A stretch of 64,000 nt of DNA from an uncultured beta proteobacterium (GTDB taxonomy: Bacteria > Pseudomonadota > Gammaproteobacteria > Burkholderiales > Burkholderiaceae_C). This document shows, one piece after another, positions 50,901 through 60,777 of the stretch. Positions within the stretch are counted from its first letter, which is position 1. Each line of letters starts with the position of its first letter. The stretch is taken from positions 41,153 to 105,152 of the forward strand of contig CAIJRK010000024.1 of NCBI GenBank assembly GCA_903823025.1, given 5' to 3'. Both the position numbers and the translations under genes were made by a program. The notes under the pieces are model-generated. The model did not search any database. It was not told the DNA's origin and saw only the letters and a list, made by a program, of their open reading frames with translations.

Positions 50901-52337
50901 CTACTCAATGGCTTTGCCCATGTCCTCCACCACTTTTTTGGCGTCGCCAAAGACCATCATGGTTTTGTCCATGTAGAACAATTCGTTGTCCAAACCAGCG
51001 TAACCCGCCGCCATGCTGCGCTTGTTCACAATGACGGTTTTAGCCTTGTAGGCTTCCAGAATCGGCATCCCGTAAATCGGACTGCCTTTGACGTGCGCCG
51101 CCGGGTTCACCACGTCGTTGGCGCCCAAAATAATGGCGACATCAACTTGACCGAATTCGCCGTTAATGTCTTCCATCTCAAACACTTGGTCATACGGCAC
51201 TTCCGCTTCGGCCAGCAATACATTCATGTGGCCGGGCATCCGACCCGCCACCGGGTGAATGGCGTATTTGACCTTGATACCTTTGTCGGTGAGCTTTTGT
51301 GCCAGCTCTTTGACGGCGTGTTGGGCACGGGCCACGGCCAAACCGTAGCCGGGCACGATCACCACAGTTTCGGCGTTGCTCAATACAAAAGCGGCATCGT
51401 CGGCACTGCCGCTTTTAACCGGTCGCTGCACCGCTGCACCAGCGACCGCCGTCGTTGTCTCACCGCCAAAGCCGCCCAAAATCACATTGAAGAACGAGCG
51501 ATTCATGGCCTTGCACATGATGTAACTCAAAATCGCGCCCGAGCTGCCAACCAGCGAACCGGCAACGATCAGCATGGCGTTGTTCAAGCTGAAGCCAATG
51601 CCCGCTGCCGCCCAGCCTGAATAACTGTTGAGCATGGACACCACCACCGGCATATCCGCCCCGCCAATCGGAATGATGATGAGCACGCCCATCACAAAAG
51701 CCAGCGCCAGCATGGCAAAGAAGGCCGACCAGCTTCCGGTAAAGGTGAACACCAGCCCGAAGGCCAGCATTGACAAACCCAACACCAGATTGAGCTTGTG
51801 TTGACCGGGAAACTGAACCGGCGCGCCCCGGAACAAACGAAACTTGTATTTACCCGAGAGCTTGCCAAACGCAATCACCGAGCCGCTGAAGGTAATGGCC
51901 CCGATGGCCGCGCCTAAAAACAACTCCAGCCGGTTACCCGTCGGAATCGCCAGCCCCTTGGCCACAATGCTGAAAGCCCAAGGTTCTGCCACGGCGGCCA
52001 CCGCAATGAACACCGCCGCCAAGCCGATCATGCTGTGCATGAAAGCCACCAGCTCCGGCATCTTGGTCATCTCGACGCGTTTGGCCATCACGGTGCCCGC
52101 CGTGCCGCCGACCAGCAAAGCGCCCAGCACCCAAGTCATGCCAGCCGCGCCGTTTTGCCCCATTTCGCCCGCAAGTTTGAAGATCAGGGCGGCCGTGGTG
52201 ACAATCGCTACCCCCATACCAACCATGCCAAACAGGTTGCCGCGAATTGACGTCGTGGGATGACTCAAGCCTTTGAGCGCCTGAATGAAACAGACGCTGG
52301 CAAAAAGGTACAACAGGGTGACGAGATTCAGGCTCAT
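50901..52337 (-). CDS. pntB: NAD(P) transhydrogenase subunit beta
   Basis: Membrane and NADP-binding subunit of proton-translocating transhydrogenase, 478 residues. About nine hydrophobic helices precede the C-terminal NADP domain (VVIVPGYGLAVARAQHAV, GRMPGHMNVLLAEA). It overlaps the alpha-2 gene by 4 bp. Confidence 0.95.
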   Translation of the reverse strand: MSLNLVTLLYLFASVCFIQALKGLSHPTTSIRGNLFGMVGMGVAIVTTAALIFKLAGEMGQNGAAGMTWVLGALLVGGTAGTVMAKRVEMTKMPELVAFMHSMIGLAAVFIAVAAVAEPWAFSIVAKGLAIPTGNRLELFLGAAIGAITFSGSVIAFGKLSGKYKFRLFRGAPVQFPGQHKLNLVLGLSMLAFGLVFTFTGSWSAFFAMLALAFVMGVLIIIPIGGADMPVVVSMLNSYSGWAAAGIGFSLNNAMLIVAGSLVGSSGAILSYIMCKAMNRSFFNVILGGFGGETTTAVAGAAVQRPVKSGSADDAAFVLSNAETVVIVPGYGLAVARAQHAVKELAQKLTDKGIKVKYAIHPVAGRMPGHMNVLLAEAEVPYDQVFEMEDINGEFGQVDVAIILGANDVVNPAAHVKGSPIYGMPILEAYKAKTVIVNKRSMAAGYAGLDNELFYMDKTMMVFGDAKKVVEDMGKAIE

Positions 52338-52654
52338 TGGGCACCTTCCTTAACCGCAACTTTTTTATCTTTTTTCTTGAACATTTCCAACATGCGCCGG
52401 GTCACCATAAAGCCCCCAAATACATTGACCGCCGCCAGCGCCACGGCCAGCACGCCCATGCTTTTGCCGAGCGTGGTTTCAGTCAAGGCAGCGGCCAGCA
52501 TGGCGCCCACAATGACAATGGCTGAAATCGCATTGGTCACCGCCATCAAAGGCGTGTGCAACGCGGGGGTAACCGTCCAGACGACGTGATAACCCACGTA
52601 AATGGCCAGTACAAAGATGATCAGATTCGTGATCGTAGGGGACAAAATATCCAT
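52334..52654 (-). CDS. pntAB: NAD(P) transhydrogenase subunit alpha-2
   Basis: 106-residue membrane part of the alpha subunit with three hydrophobic helices (IFVLAIYVGYHVVW, AISAIVIVGAMLAA and a third). The start ATG 52654 (MDILSPTITNL) follows an in-frame upstream stretch that is not conserved. The split alpha subunit (alpha-1, alpha-2, beta) is the Rhodospirillum-type arrangement. Confidence 0.93.
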   Translation of the reverse strand: MDILSPTITNLIIFVLAIYVGYHVVWTVTPALHTPLMAVTNAISAIVIVGAMLAAALTETTLGKSMGVLAVALAAVNVFGGFMVTRRMLEMFKKKDKKVAVKEGAQ

Positions 52655-52677
52655 TGTTTTTTCTCCGGTTGCTGTCG

Positions 52678-53805
52678 TTATTTGCGCTTGACTTCGCCGC
52701 CTTGTGTCATCAGGCAAGCGGCAACGATATCGTCGTTCATGTCAACGTTCAGCGTGCCTTCTTGGCTGATGATCAGCTTGAGAAAATCGAGCACATTGCG
52801 GGCATAAAGCGACGAGGCATCGGCGGCCACCAAAGCGGGCAGATTAGTTTCTCCCACCAGCGTCACCCCGTGCTTCACCACCGTTTTATCAGCCTCGGAC
52901 AACGGACAATTACCGCCGCCGTTCGGCCCTTTGCCTGCTGCGATGTCAATAATGACCGAGCCGGGTTTCATGCTCTTAACCATCTCTTCGGTGATTAACG
53001 TGGGGGCCAAACGGCCTGGAATGAGCGCGGTGCTGATCACAATATCAGCTTGCGCGACGCGCTTGGCGACCTCTATTTTTTGACGATCCAGCCAGCTTTG
53101 CGGCATCGGTTTGGCATAGCCACCGACGCCCACTGCTGCTTCTTTTTCTTCCGGCGTGTCATACGACACATCAATGAACTTGCCGCCCAGCGACTCGATT
53201 TGCTCTTTCACGCTGGGGCGCACATCGGACGCCTCAATCACCGCGCCCAAACGCTTGGCGGTGGCAATGGCTTGCAAACCAGCCACGCCCACGCCCAGAA
53301 TCACCACACGCGCCGCTTTCACGGTGCCTGCCGCCGTCATCAGCATCGGGAAAAATCGTTGGTATTTATCGGCGGCCATGATGACGGCTTTGTAACCGGC
53401 AATATTGGCTTGGCTGGACAGCACATCCATGCTTTGCGCGCGCGAGGTGCGGGGCGCGGCCTCCAGCGCAAAACTGGTTAACTGCGCCCCGGCCAAGCGT
53501 TGCAAACCTGGTGCGTCAAAGGGGTTGAGCATTCCCACCAGACAAGCGCCGGGCTTCATCAACCGGGCTTCGTCGTCTGACGGTGGACGCACTTTGAGAA
53601 CCAATTCACACGCGAGCGCGCCTGACGCATCGGTGATCTCCACGCCGACGGCGGTGTAGGCGTCATCCGTCACGCTGGCTGCGACGCCCGCGCCCGACTG
53701 GATGCGGATCGTGTGACCGAGTGTTTTTAGTTTTTTGGCCGTCTCGGGGGTGACGGCGACACGGGTTTCTCCCGCTGTGGTTTCAGTGGGTACGCCAATC
53801 AGCAT
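52678..53805 (-). CDS. pntAA: NAD(P) transhydrogenase subunit alpha-1
   Basis: Soluble NAD-binding subunit, 375 residues. It starts MLIGVPTETTAGETRVAVTP and has the Rossmann motif VVILGVGVAGLQAIATAKRLG and SDVRPSVKEQIESLGGKF. It is first in the pntAA-pntAB-pntB operon, probably generating NADPH from NADH. Confidence 0.95.
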   Translation of the reverse strand: MLIGVPTETTAGETRVAVTPETAKKLKTLGHTIRIQSGAGVAASVTDDAYTAVGVEITDASGALACELVLKVRPPSDDEARLMKPGACLVGMLNPFDAPGLQRLAGAQLTSFALEAAPRTSRAQSMDVLSSQANIAGYKAVIMAADKYQRFFPMLMTAAGTVKAARVVILGVGVAGLQAIATAKRLGAVIEASDVRPSVKEQIESLGGKFIDVSYDTPEEKEAAVGVGGYAKPMPQSWLDRQKIEVAKRVAQADIVISTALIPGRLAPTLITEEMVKSMKPGSVIIDIAAGKGPNGGGNCPLSEADKTVVKHGVTLVGETNLPALVAADASSLYARNVLDFLKLIISQEGTLNVDMNDDIVAACLMTQGGEVKRK

Positions 53806-53946
53806 GGAGTGAGTCCTCGTTTAAGTTAAATAGAAATCTTTCAATAAGCTTACCTCAGTTCCATGACCCTCCTGAAGCCGGATTAACCCTGCCTGCCACC
53901 TGCTTGACGGTGATGACGGGCGGCCCTGTCCTGCGCATAATCGGGT

Positions 53947-55068
53947 ATGGATAAGCAACACATTGGACAAAGAGTGGTGGTCGGTTTGAGCGGGGGCGTG
54001 GACTCCGCCGTCACCGCCTACCTGTTAAAACAGCAAGGTTACGAGGTCATCGGTATCTTCATGAAAAACTGGGAGGACGATGACGACTCCGAGTTTTGTT
54101 CTTCCAACATCGACTTTATAGATGCAGCGGCTGTCGCCGACGTGATTGGCATCGAGATTGAGCACGTCAACTTTGCCGCTGAATACAAAGACCGGGTCTT
54201 TAGCGAATTCTTGCGCGAATACGAAGCCGGGCGAACGCCCAACCCAGACATTTTGTGCAACGCCGAGATCAAATTCAAGGCCTTTCTGGATCACGCGCTG
54301 CGCCTCGGCGCCGAGAAAATCGCCACCGGTCATTACGCCCGGGTTCGTCTGAATGCGGCGACAGGACAACACGAGTTGCTCAAAGGCCTGGACCCGTCCA
54401 AAGACCAGAGCTATTTTCTGCACCGACTGAATCAGACGCAGTTGTCAAAAACACTGTTTCCGGTGGGCGAGTTGCATAAAACCGAGGTGCGCCGCATCGC
54501 TACCGAAGCGGGCTTGCCCAACGCCAAAAAGAAAGATTCGACCGGCATTTGCTTTATTGGCGAACGTCCGTTCAGGGACTTCTTAAACCGCTACATTGCC
54601 AAAGAACCCGGCCCGATCAAGGACGACAAAGGTCGCACCATCGGCCAGCACGTCGGCCTGAGCTTTTACACGCTGGGCCAGCGTCAAGGCTTGGGCATTG
54701 GCGGCCTGAAAGCCAAAGGTGCGCAAAAAGGCGGTGGTGAACACGCGCCCTGGTTTGTGGCGCGCAAGGATATGGAAAAAAACACGCTCTGGGTGGTGCA
54801 GGGTCACGAACACCCGTGGCTCCAGTCGCACACCTTGAGCGCGCAAAACGCCAGCTGGGTCGCGGGCCACGCACCGGCTTCAGGCACCTTGTCAGCCAAA
54901 ACCCGTTACCGTCAGGCCGATGCGCCTTGTGCAATGTCGGCGGCGACGGATGAGGCGTTTAACCTGACTTTTCCTGAGCCGCAATGGGCCGTCACGCCGG
55001 GTCAATCGGCGGTGTTGTATGACGGCGACGTGTGCTTGGGTGGCGGCGTGATTGATTCGTCGCTATAG
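53947..55068 (+). CDS. mnmA: tRNA-specific 2-thiouridylase MnmA
   Basis: Installs sulfur at U34 of Lys, Glu and Gln tRNAs. The 373-residue protein has the PP-loop [17 protein letters not shown], the catalytic Cys in [12 protein letters not shown] and the second Cys in [12 protein letters not shown]. Its 3' end is 15 bp from the convergent csoR-like gene. Confidence 0.96.
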   Translation: MDKQHIGQRVVVGLSGGVDSAVTAYLLKQQGYEVIGIFMKNWEDDDDSEFCSSNIDFIDAAAVADVIGIEIEHVNFAAEYKDRVFSEFLREYEAGRTPNPDILCNAEIKFKAFLDHALRLGAEKIATGHYARVRLNAATGQHELLKGLDPSKDQSYFLHRLNQTQLSKTLFPVGELHKTEVRRIATEAGLPNAKKKDSTGICFIGERPFRDFLNRYIAKEPGPIKDDKGRTIGQHVGLSFYTLGQRQGLGIGGLKAKGAQKGGGEHAPWFVARKDMEKNTLWVVQGHEHPWLQSHTLSAQNASWVAGHAPASGTLSAKTRYRQADAPCAMSAATDEAFNLTFPEPQWAVTPGQSAVLYDGDVCLGGGVIDSSL

Positions 55069-55083
55069 GCGCCGCAGGAGACC

Positions 55084-55374
55084 CTAACCCATGCGGGCAA
55101 GCAGGGTTTCCATGTCTTTAAGCATCAGGTCAAGCCCGACTCTTTGAGACTCGTCTGGTTGCAGGCAGGCTTTTAGTTCCTGCTCCATGAAGCACATCGT
55201 CATTCGCATCGAGGTGCTGTCCAGCGCCTTACGCACAGCAGAGAATTGTTGGCTGATCTTGAGACAACTCTCCCCCTCTTCAATCATGCGTTGAACGCCC
55301 CGAATTTGCCCCTCCGCACGGCGCAGACGGTTGAGAATATCGGTACGGGCAGCGGCGTCAGTCAATTGGGTCAT
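55084..55374 (-). CDS. CsoR/RcnR-family transcriptional repressor, atypical Cys pair
   Basis: 96-residue all-helical repressor of the CsoR/RcnR/FrmR/CstR family (DUF156): RLRRAEGQIRGVQRMIEEGESCL. Cys37 matches the conserved Cys of the family. The conserved His, 25 residues further in FrmR and CsoR, is replaced by Phe62; instead Cys61 stands beside it, and Cys70 follows. Loss of the metal-binding His suggests a thiol (persulfide) or aldehyde sensor rather than a copper sensor; this is inference. It is the last gene of the operon whose promoter carries a CsoR-type dyad, so autoregulation is likely. Confidence 0.88.
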   Translation of the reverse strand: MTQLTDAAARTDILNRLRRAEGQIRGVQRMIEEGESCLKISQQFSAVRKALDSTSMRMTMCFMEQELKACLQPDESQRVGLDLMLKDMETLLARMG

Positions 55375-55393
55375 GAATTTTTCCTAAAGCGCC

Positions 55394-55840
55394 TCATTTC
55401 ACCTGCACACCCAGCGCATCGAAAACTTCAATGCTGACCGGAATGCCTTGTCGGATGCTTTCTGTCACCGTGCAGTAGGTCTCGAACTGATCGAGCACGC
55501 GCTCCAGATGTTCCAGCGATGCCGCAGGCACGCCCAGCGTCAACACGGCCTTGAGGCCCAGCACGCGCACGCGGCCTTCGGCATTGCGACCCACATTGGC
55601 TTGCACGTTGCACCGAATAGGTTCCGGCGTTTGTTTGAATTTGCGCAAAGAAAATAGCAAGGAGGCCGACAAACAATTGCCGACCGCCGCCGCCAAAAAT
55701 TGCACCGGAGACGGGCCTTGTCCCGCCCCCAACGGCGCAGGCTCATCGCTCATGACAACGGGAACTGTCTCGCCGAAATGAACATCAAATTGATAGTCCT
55801 GCTTTTGAATTAATTGAACTTGTTCGCCTGTTTCACTCAT
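55394..55840 (-). CDS. OsmC-family thiol protein
   Basis: 148-residue OsmC/YhfA-type protein with the two family cysteines, Cys56 in AVGNCLSASLL and Cys123 in TYCTVTES, and QGPSPVQFLAAAVG. OsmC proteins use a Cys pair to reduce peroxides or handle thiols; this member belongs to the less known YhfA-like side. The position between DUF2892 and the CsoR-like gene suggests a role in sulfane-sulfur chemistry, unproven. Confidence 0.87.
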   Translation of the reverse strand: MSETGEQVQLIQKQDYQFDVHFGETVPVVMSDEPAPLGAGQGPSPVQFLAAAVGNCLSASLLFSLRKFKQTPEPIRCNVQANVGRNAEGRVRVLGLKAVLTLGVPAASLEHLERVLDQFETYCTVTESIRQGIPVSIEVFDALGVQVK

Positions 55841-55885
55841 GGAGTTTCCTGAAAAATGTTGAATTACGACGGTCTATTTTTAATC

Positions 55886-56110
55886 TCATTTGGCACACCC
55901 AATTTTTGACTCAGGCACCCCGAGTTTTTTCAAAAAAATGCCCAGTGGACAAAAATTGGTAAAGCCGGATTGAAATAAATTAGCACCAACAAAGGCCGTA
56001 AAAGCCAGCGCCCATTTACTCACAAAAACCGGACTGCCCTCGACACCCAAGGCTAGTGAAATCATGATAAAGAGGCCTGCAAAAACGAGGATGTAGCGTT
56101 GAACAGTCAT
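55886..56110 (-). CDS. DUF2892 (YgaP-like transmembrane) protein
   Basis: 74-residue inner-membrane protein with two helices (about 6-22 and 32-50) and the family motif TNFCPLGIFLKKLG (Cys54). In E. coli YgaP this domain is fused to a rhodanese domain; here it stands alone next to an SQR-like gene. The short length makes function uncertain. Cys72 near the end is a second possible thiol. Confidence 0.87.
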   Translation of the reverse strand: MTVQRYILVFAGLFIMISLALGVEGSPVFVSKWALAFTAFVGANLFQSGFTNFCPLGIFLKKLGVPESKIGCAK

Positions 56111-56149
56111 AGTGAAACTCCTATAAAAATTTAAATAAAGGGGGAGGCT

Positions 56150-57448
56150 TTAGGGTTTGGGCTTGTCAACCAAACGCACAATGCCCAAAAGCTTGAGAAC
56201 ATATTTTTCGTAAATCGGCTCTGATGTGCCATTTTTGATCTTGCGCATAAAGTATTTCTCGAACCCGATCTTGGCCAGATGCACCCACTTGCCTTTTTTG
56301 AACCAGTTCACGTTGCGCGGTGGTATCTGTGGCAGCGCGACGAAAGCGGCGCCGGTATCGCCCATGTCAGCCAGACAAATAGCGTTCCAGGTGCCTTTGG
56401 CGTCTGCTGTTTTACCAGCCAGTTCATTGGCAATGTTGTGCGCAATCGCGGTGACCATACTCTCGATCATGTAGCCTGTTTTTGGGGTGCCCGTCGGCAC
56501 AGGCGTCACCTCCACTGGAGGAATCGCGACACACACGCCTGCTGAAAAAATATTGCGATAGGCCTTGCTGCGCTGAAACTCATCAATCAGCACCATGCCG
56601 CGTGGATTGCACAAATTGGGCACGGCGGCCACCGCCTCCACGCCCTTGAAGGCGGGCAACATCATGGATAACTTGAAACTGAGTTCGTGTTCTTTATAGA
56701 CATGACCCAGATCATCGAGTTGGGTGACAAACATCTTGCCCGCTTCCAGTCGGGTGGTCTTGGCGTTGGTGATCCACTTCATATCGCGGTTACGAAATTC
56801 GGACTCCAGCATGGACTTGCTGTCGCCCACACCGCCCAGTCCCAAGTGCCCGATGTAAGGTTCACTGCTGACGTAAGTCATGGGCACTTTGTGACGCAAT
56901 TTACGGCGGCGCAAATCAGTGTCCAAAATAAAGGCGAACTCGTAGGCGGGACCAAAGCAACTGGCCCCCGGCATCGCCCCAATCACCAGCGGGCCGGGGT
57001 TCTCAAGAAACTTTTCATAGTCGGCAAAGAAGGCTTGCGCATGATCCACACTGCACACCGAATGACTAAAACCACCGCCACCAGCATGAACGGGGCCAGC
57101 CCCCGGAATCTCGTCAAAGGCCAGCTTGGGGCCGGTGGTAATCACCAGGTAATCGTAGTCCAGCGTGTCGCCTCCCAGCAGCGTTAGCCGATTCTCTGAG
57201 GCCTCAATCTGCGTCACGGCTTTGGCTATAAACGCAATGCCCTTGCGCTCAAGATAAGGTGCAATTTGCAGCGTTACCTCCTCTCGTGCTCGCCAACCGA
57301 CAGCAACCCACGGGTTGCTGGGCACGAACTGAAAATAGTCCGTTGAGTTAACTACCGTAATGCGGTGCTCTTGAGCGAGTAGTTCACGCAGTTCGTAAGC
57401 CGCTGGCACGCCGCCGATGCCAGCCCCCATGATGACGATATGAGCCAT
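56150..57448 (-). CDS. sqr: Sulfide:quinone oxidoreductase-like flavoprotein
   Basis: 432-residue FAD enzyme likely oxidising sulfide and passing electrons to quinone. It has the dinucleotide motif IVIMGAGIGGVPAAYEL, Cys132 (SHSVCSVDHA) and Cys164 (PGASCFGP) matching the first conserved SQR Cys pair, and the C-terminal VAIPPVEVTPVPTGTPKTGY signature. Cys280 and Cys306 are in the C-terminal half; which acts as the redox partner is not clear. The frame extends upstream but ATG 57448 (MAHIVIMGAG) is right for the family. FCSD or another NDH-2-like enzyme is the alternative. Confidence 0.86.
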   Translation of the reverse strand: MAHIVIMGAGIGGVPAAYELRELLAQEHRITVVNSTDYFQFVPSNPWVAVGWRAREEVTLQIAPYLERKGIAFIAKAVTQIEASENRLTLLGGDTLDYDYLVITTGPKLAFDEIPGAGPVHAGGGGFSHSVCSVDHAQAFFADYEKFLENPGPLVIGAMPGASCFGPAYEFAFILDTDLRRRKLRHKVPMTYVSSEPYIGHLGLGGVGDSKSMLESEFRNRDMKWITNAKTTRLEAGKMFVTQLDDLGHVYKEHELSFKLSMMLPAFKGVEAVAAVPNLCNPRGMVLIDEFQRSKAYRNIFSAGVCVAIPPVEVTPVPTGTPKTGYMIESMVTAIAHNIANELAGKTADAKGTWNAICLADMGDTGAAFVALPQIPPRNVNWFKKGKWVHLAKIGFEKYFMRKIKNGTSEPIYEKYVLKLLGIVRLVDKPKP

Positions 57449-57476
57449 GATTTGTCTCCTGCAGAATGATGTTGAT

Positions 57477-60400
57477 TTAAGTAACAAGAACCTCGGAAGT
57501 TTTCGCGTCTGTGCGCGATTCCATACGCCGCCAGAACAAGGCGTAATAGAGCACCGGAATGACCACCAGCGTGAGCAGGGTCGAGACCAAAATACCAAAA
57601 ATAAGCGTCACGGCCAAGCCGTTAAAAATCGGGTCATCGAGGATGAAAAGGGCACCGATCATGGCCGCTAATCCGGTCAGCGCAATCGGCTGGGCACGCA
57701 CCGCCGCCGACTGCACCACGGCGTCTTTGAACGCCAAACCTTGCGCCACTTGCAGCTCAATAAAGTCCACCAGCAAAATCGAATTCCGCACGATGATGCC
57801 AGCCAGCGCAATCATCCCAATCATGGAGGTGGCGGTGAACTGCGCACCCGTCAGCGCGTGGCCCGGCATCACGCCGATGAGGGTCAGCGGAATCGGGGCC
57901 ATGATGACCAGCGGCGTCAAATAGCTGCGGAACTGTGCGACCACCAGCAGGTAAATCAGGATCAAACCTACCCCATAAGCCGCGCCCATATCGCGGAAAG
58001 TCTCGTAGGTAATTTGCCACTCGCCATCCCACTTGACTGCGTATTCACGGTACGGATCAGCGGGCTGGCGAATCCAGTATTCGCCCAACTCGCCGGTGTC
58101 CGGCAAGGCGGCTTTTTGAAGTTGGCTGCGAATAACAAACAGGCCGTACAAGGGCGAATCAAGCTGGCCCGCCATGTCGCCAAACACATAGCTCACCCCC
58201 TGCAAATCTTTGGTGAACAAGGGCTTGTCGATGATGCCGCGCTCGACTTGCACCAGTTCAGACAAAGGCACCATTTGACCGTTGGCAGCGCGCAGCGGAA
58301 TCGCCAGCAACGTGTCCAGCCCGATCTGGGACACCAGCGGCAATTGCAAGCGCACCGGCACCGGGTATTTGGATTGGCCATCGTGCAAATAAGCCACGTT
58401 GGCACCGGACAGCGCCATGGCCGCGCTCTGCGCAATCACAGCCACCGGAATGCCCAACGCATCCGCCCGCTGACGACGCACGCGCAAAAAGGCACGCGGT
58501 GCGTTTTCTTTCAACGAGGTGTCCACACCCACAATGTCCGGCGTCGCGGCAAACGCTTTGGCGACGCGACTCGCCACCTGCTGACGCCCTGCCTCATCCG
58601 GGCCATAGATTTCGGCTAACAGGGGCGACATCACCGGCGGGCCGGGCGGCACCTCAACCACTTTGATGCGGGCGTTGTGGCGCTGACCGATTTTTTCCAG
58701 ATCAGGGCGCAGGCGTTGGGCAATCGCGTGGCTCTTTTCACTGCGATGTTTTTTGTCCACCAAGTTCACTTGCAGATCGCCTTGCTCGGCGTCGGCGCGC
58801 AAATAATATTGCCGTACCAACCCATTGAACGTGATTGGCGACGCGGTGCCCGCATAGGCTTGCAGGTTCAGCACTTCGGGTTGTTGCGCCAGAAAAGCGC
58901 CCAGTTCATGCAGCGTGGCCGCCGTGTTTTCCAGCGGCGTGCCAGCAGGCATTTCAACCACGACCTGAAACTCGCTTTTGTTGTCAAACGGCAACATCTT
59001 CATGACGACCGCTTGAATCACGACCAAGCCCACCGACAACAAAAGGGCCGCCAAAATCCCGGCCAGTAACAACCAGCGTTTGCGGGCGCTGTCAAGCAAC
59101 GGCGTGAGCACGCGGGTGAACAACGTTTGCAGTTTGGGGCCGAGGCCTTTGGCGTTATCTGTGGCGTTGCCGTGGTCGGCTGATACGGTGTGCGGCTTCA
59201 TCAATTTGAGTGCCAGCCAAGGCGTGACGGTGAACGCAATCGCCAGCGAGATCGCCATGCCCAAGCTCGAATTGATCGGAATCGGGCTCATGTACGGCCC
59301 CATCAAACCGGAGACAAACGCCATCGGCAGCAAAGCGGCAATCACGGTCAGGGTCGCCAAAATAGTCGGGCTACCGACCTCGTCCACGGCGCGGGGAATG
59401 ATGTCTTTGAGCGTGGCCTCGGGCGTGAGTTTTTGATGACGATGAATGTTCTCGACCACCACAATCGCGTCGTCCACCAGAATCCCGATAGAGAAAATCA
59501 GCGCAAAAAGCGACACGCGGTTCAACGTGAAACCCCAGGCCCAGGACGCAAACAACGTGGCCGTTAACGTGAGAATCACGGCGGAACCCACAATGATCGC
59601 TTCACGCCGCCCCAAGGCAAACCCCACCAGCAAGATGACGGACCCGGTAGCAAACGCGAGTTTTTGAATCAGCTTGTTGGCTTTTTCTGCCGCTGTCTCG
59701 CCGTAATCGCGCGTGATGGTGGCCTCGATGTTGGCGGGAATCACCGTGTTGCTCAACGCCTTGATGCGCGCTCGAACGGCCTGCGCGACATCCACCGCGT
59801 TTTCGCCGGGTTTTTTGGTGACGGTGATTGTGACGGCCGGGAATACGCTGCCTGCGGGCAAGGCTGCCGTGGCTTTATCCGACGCTTGGTCGGTGCCCGG
59901 CGTGAACCAGACGTAACGTTGCGGGATTTGCGCGCCCGTCTCGACCCGTGCCACTTCGCGCAAGTAAACCGGCAAGCCTTTGCTCACGCCCACCACCAAG
60001 TCGCCCACGTCTTGCGCAGAACGCAAAAATTCGCCAGTCTCAACACTGAGCATTTGTGCCGAAGTGCTTGACGTGTCCAGCACAGCGCCAGATGGCATCC
60101 CCGCATTCGCTGCGGCCAAGGTCTGCTTTAAACCCATCAAATCAATACCCCGTTCACGCAAACGCGCCGGATCCAGCCAGACATGGACGGCACGACCCGG
60201 CCCGCCAATCGTCTGCACTTCCCGGCTGCCGGGCACGCGCTTGAGTTCGACTTCGACCGCATGGGCCACGCGCTCTAATTCAAAAGCGGGCAAGGCCTCA
60301 CGGCTCCACAACGTGACGCCAATCACCGGTACATCGTCAATGCCTTTGGGTTTCACAATCGGACTAAGCGTGCCCAGTTCACGCGGCAACCAGTCCTGAT

Positions 60401-60770
60401 TGGCGTTGAGCACGTCGTACAAACGCACCAGCGCTTCGGTACGCGGCACGCCGACTTTGAACTGCACCGTCAACACCGCCATGCCGGGACGCGCCACGGA
60501 GTAGGTGTGCTCAATATCGGCGATTTGACTTAGTAACTGCTCGGCGGGACGGGCCACCATGTTTTGCACATCCACGCTGCTGGCGCCGGGAAACGCAATC
60601 AGCACGTCGGCCATCGTCACGTTGATTTGCGGCTCTTCTTCACGCGGTGTCACCATCACCGCGAACAGGCCCAACAGCAAAGCGACCAGCGCCAGCAACG
60701 GCGTCAGCGCGTTGGATTGAAAGGCGGCGGCAATGCGCCCGGAAACGCCTAAAGAGGGTTGTTCGTTCAT
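57477..60770 (-). CDS. RND efflux transporter (AcrB-like permease)
   Basis: 1097-residue inner-membrane proton-driven pump. It shows the RND layout of two six-helix groups and large periplasmic loops; the relay Asp pair is in IGILVDDAIVVVENIH near residue 430. ATG 60770 (MNEQPSLGVSGRIAA) is chosen over an earlier in-frame ATG. No outer-membrane channel gene is beside it, so it must borrow one. The substrate is unknown; the shared operon with SQR-like and CsoR-like genes suggests export of a sulfur or thiol-linked toxin, or quinone-like compounds (inference). Confidence 0.93.
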   Translation of the reverse strand: MNEQPSLGVSGRIAAAFQSNALTPLLALVALLLGLFAVMVTPREEEPQINVTMADVLIAFPGASSVDVQNMVARPAEQLLSQIADIEHTYSVARPGMAVLTVQFKVGVPRTEALVRLYDVLNANQDWLPRELGTLSPIVKPKGIDDVPVIGVTLWSREALPAFELERVAHAVEVELKRVPGSREVQTIGGPGRAVHVWLDPARLRERGIDLMGLKQTLAAANAGMPSGAVLDTSSTSAQMLSVETGEFLRSAQDVGDLVVGVSKGLPVYLREVARVETGAQIPQRYVWFTPGTDQASDKATAALPAGSVFPAVTITVTKKPGENAVDVAQAVRARIKALSNTVIPANIEATITRDYGETAAEKANKLIQKLAFATGSVILLVGFALGRREAIIVGSAVILTLTATLFASWAWGFTLNRVSLFALIFSIGILVDDAIVVVENIHRHQKLTPEATLKDIIPRAVDEVGSPTILATLTVIAALLPMAFVSGLMGPYMSPIPINSSLGMAISLAIAFTVTPWLALKLMKPHTVSADHGNATDNAKGLGPKLQTLFTRVLTPLLDSARKRWLLLAGILAALLLSVGLVVIQAVVMKMLPFDNKSEFQVVVEMPAGTPLENTAATLHELGAFLAQQPEVLNLQAYAGTASPITFNGLVRQYYLRADAEQGDLQVNLVDKKHRSEKSHAIAQRLRPDLEKIGQRHNARIKVVEVPPGPPVMSPLLAEIYGPDEAGRQQVASRVAKAFAATPDIVGVDTSLKENAPRAFLRVRRQRADALGIPVAVIAQSAAMALSGANVAYLHDGQSKYPVPVRLQLPLVSQIGLDTLLAIPLRAANGQMVPLSELVQVERGIIDKPLFTKDLQGVSYVFGDMAGQLDSPLYGLFVIRSQLQKAALPDTGELGEYWIRQPADPYREYAVKWDGEWQITYETFRDMGAAYGVGLILIYLLVVAQFRSYLTPLVIMAPIPLTLIGVMPGHALTGAQFTATSMIGMIALAGIIVRNSILLVDFIELQVAQGLAFKDAVVQSAAVRAQPIALTGLAAMIGALFILDDPIFNGLAVTLIFGILVSTLLTLVVIPVLYYALFWRRMESRTDAKTSEVLVT

Positions 60771-60777
60771 GGCGCGC

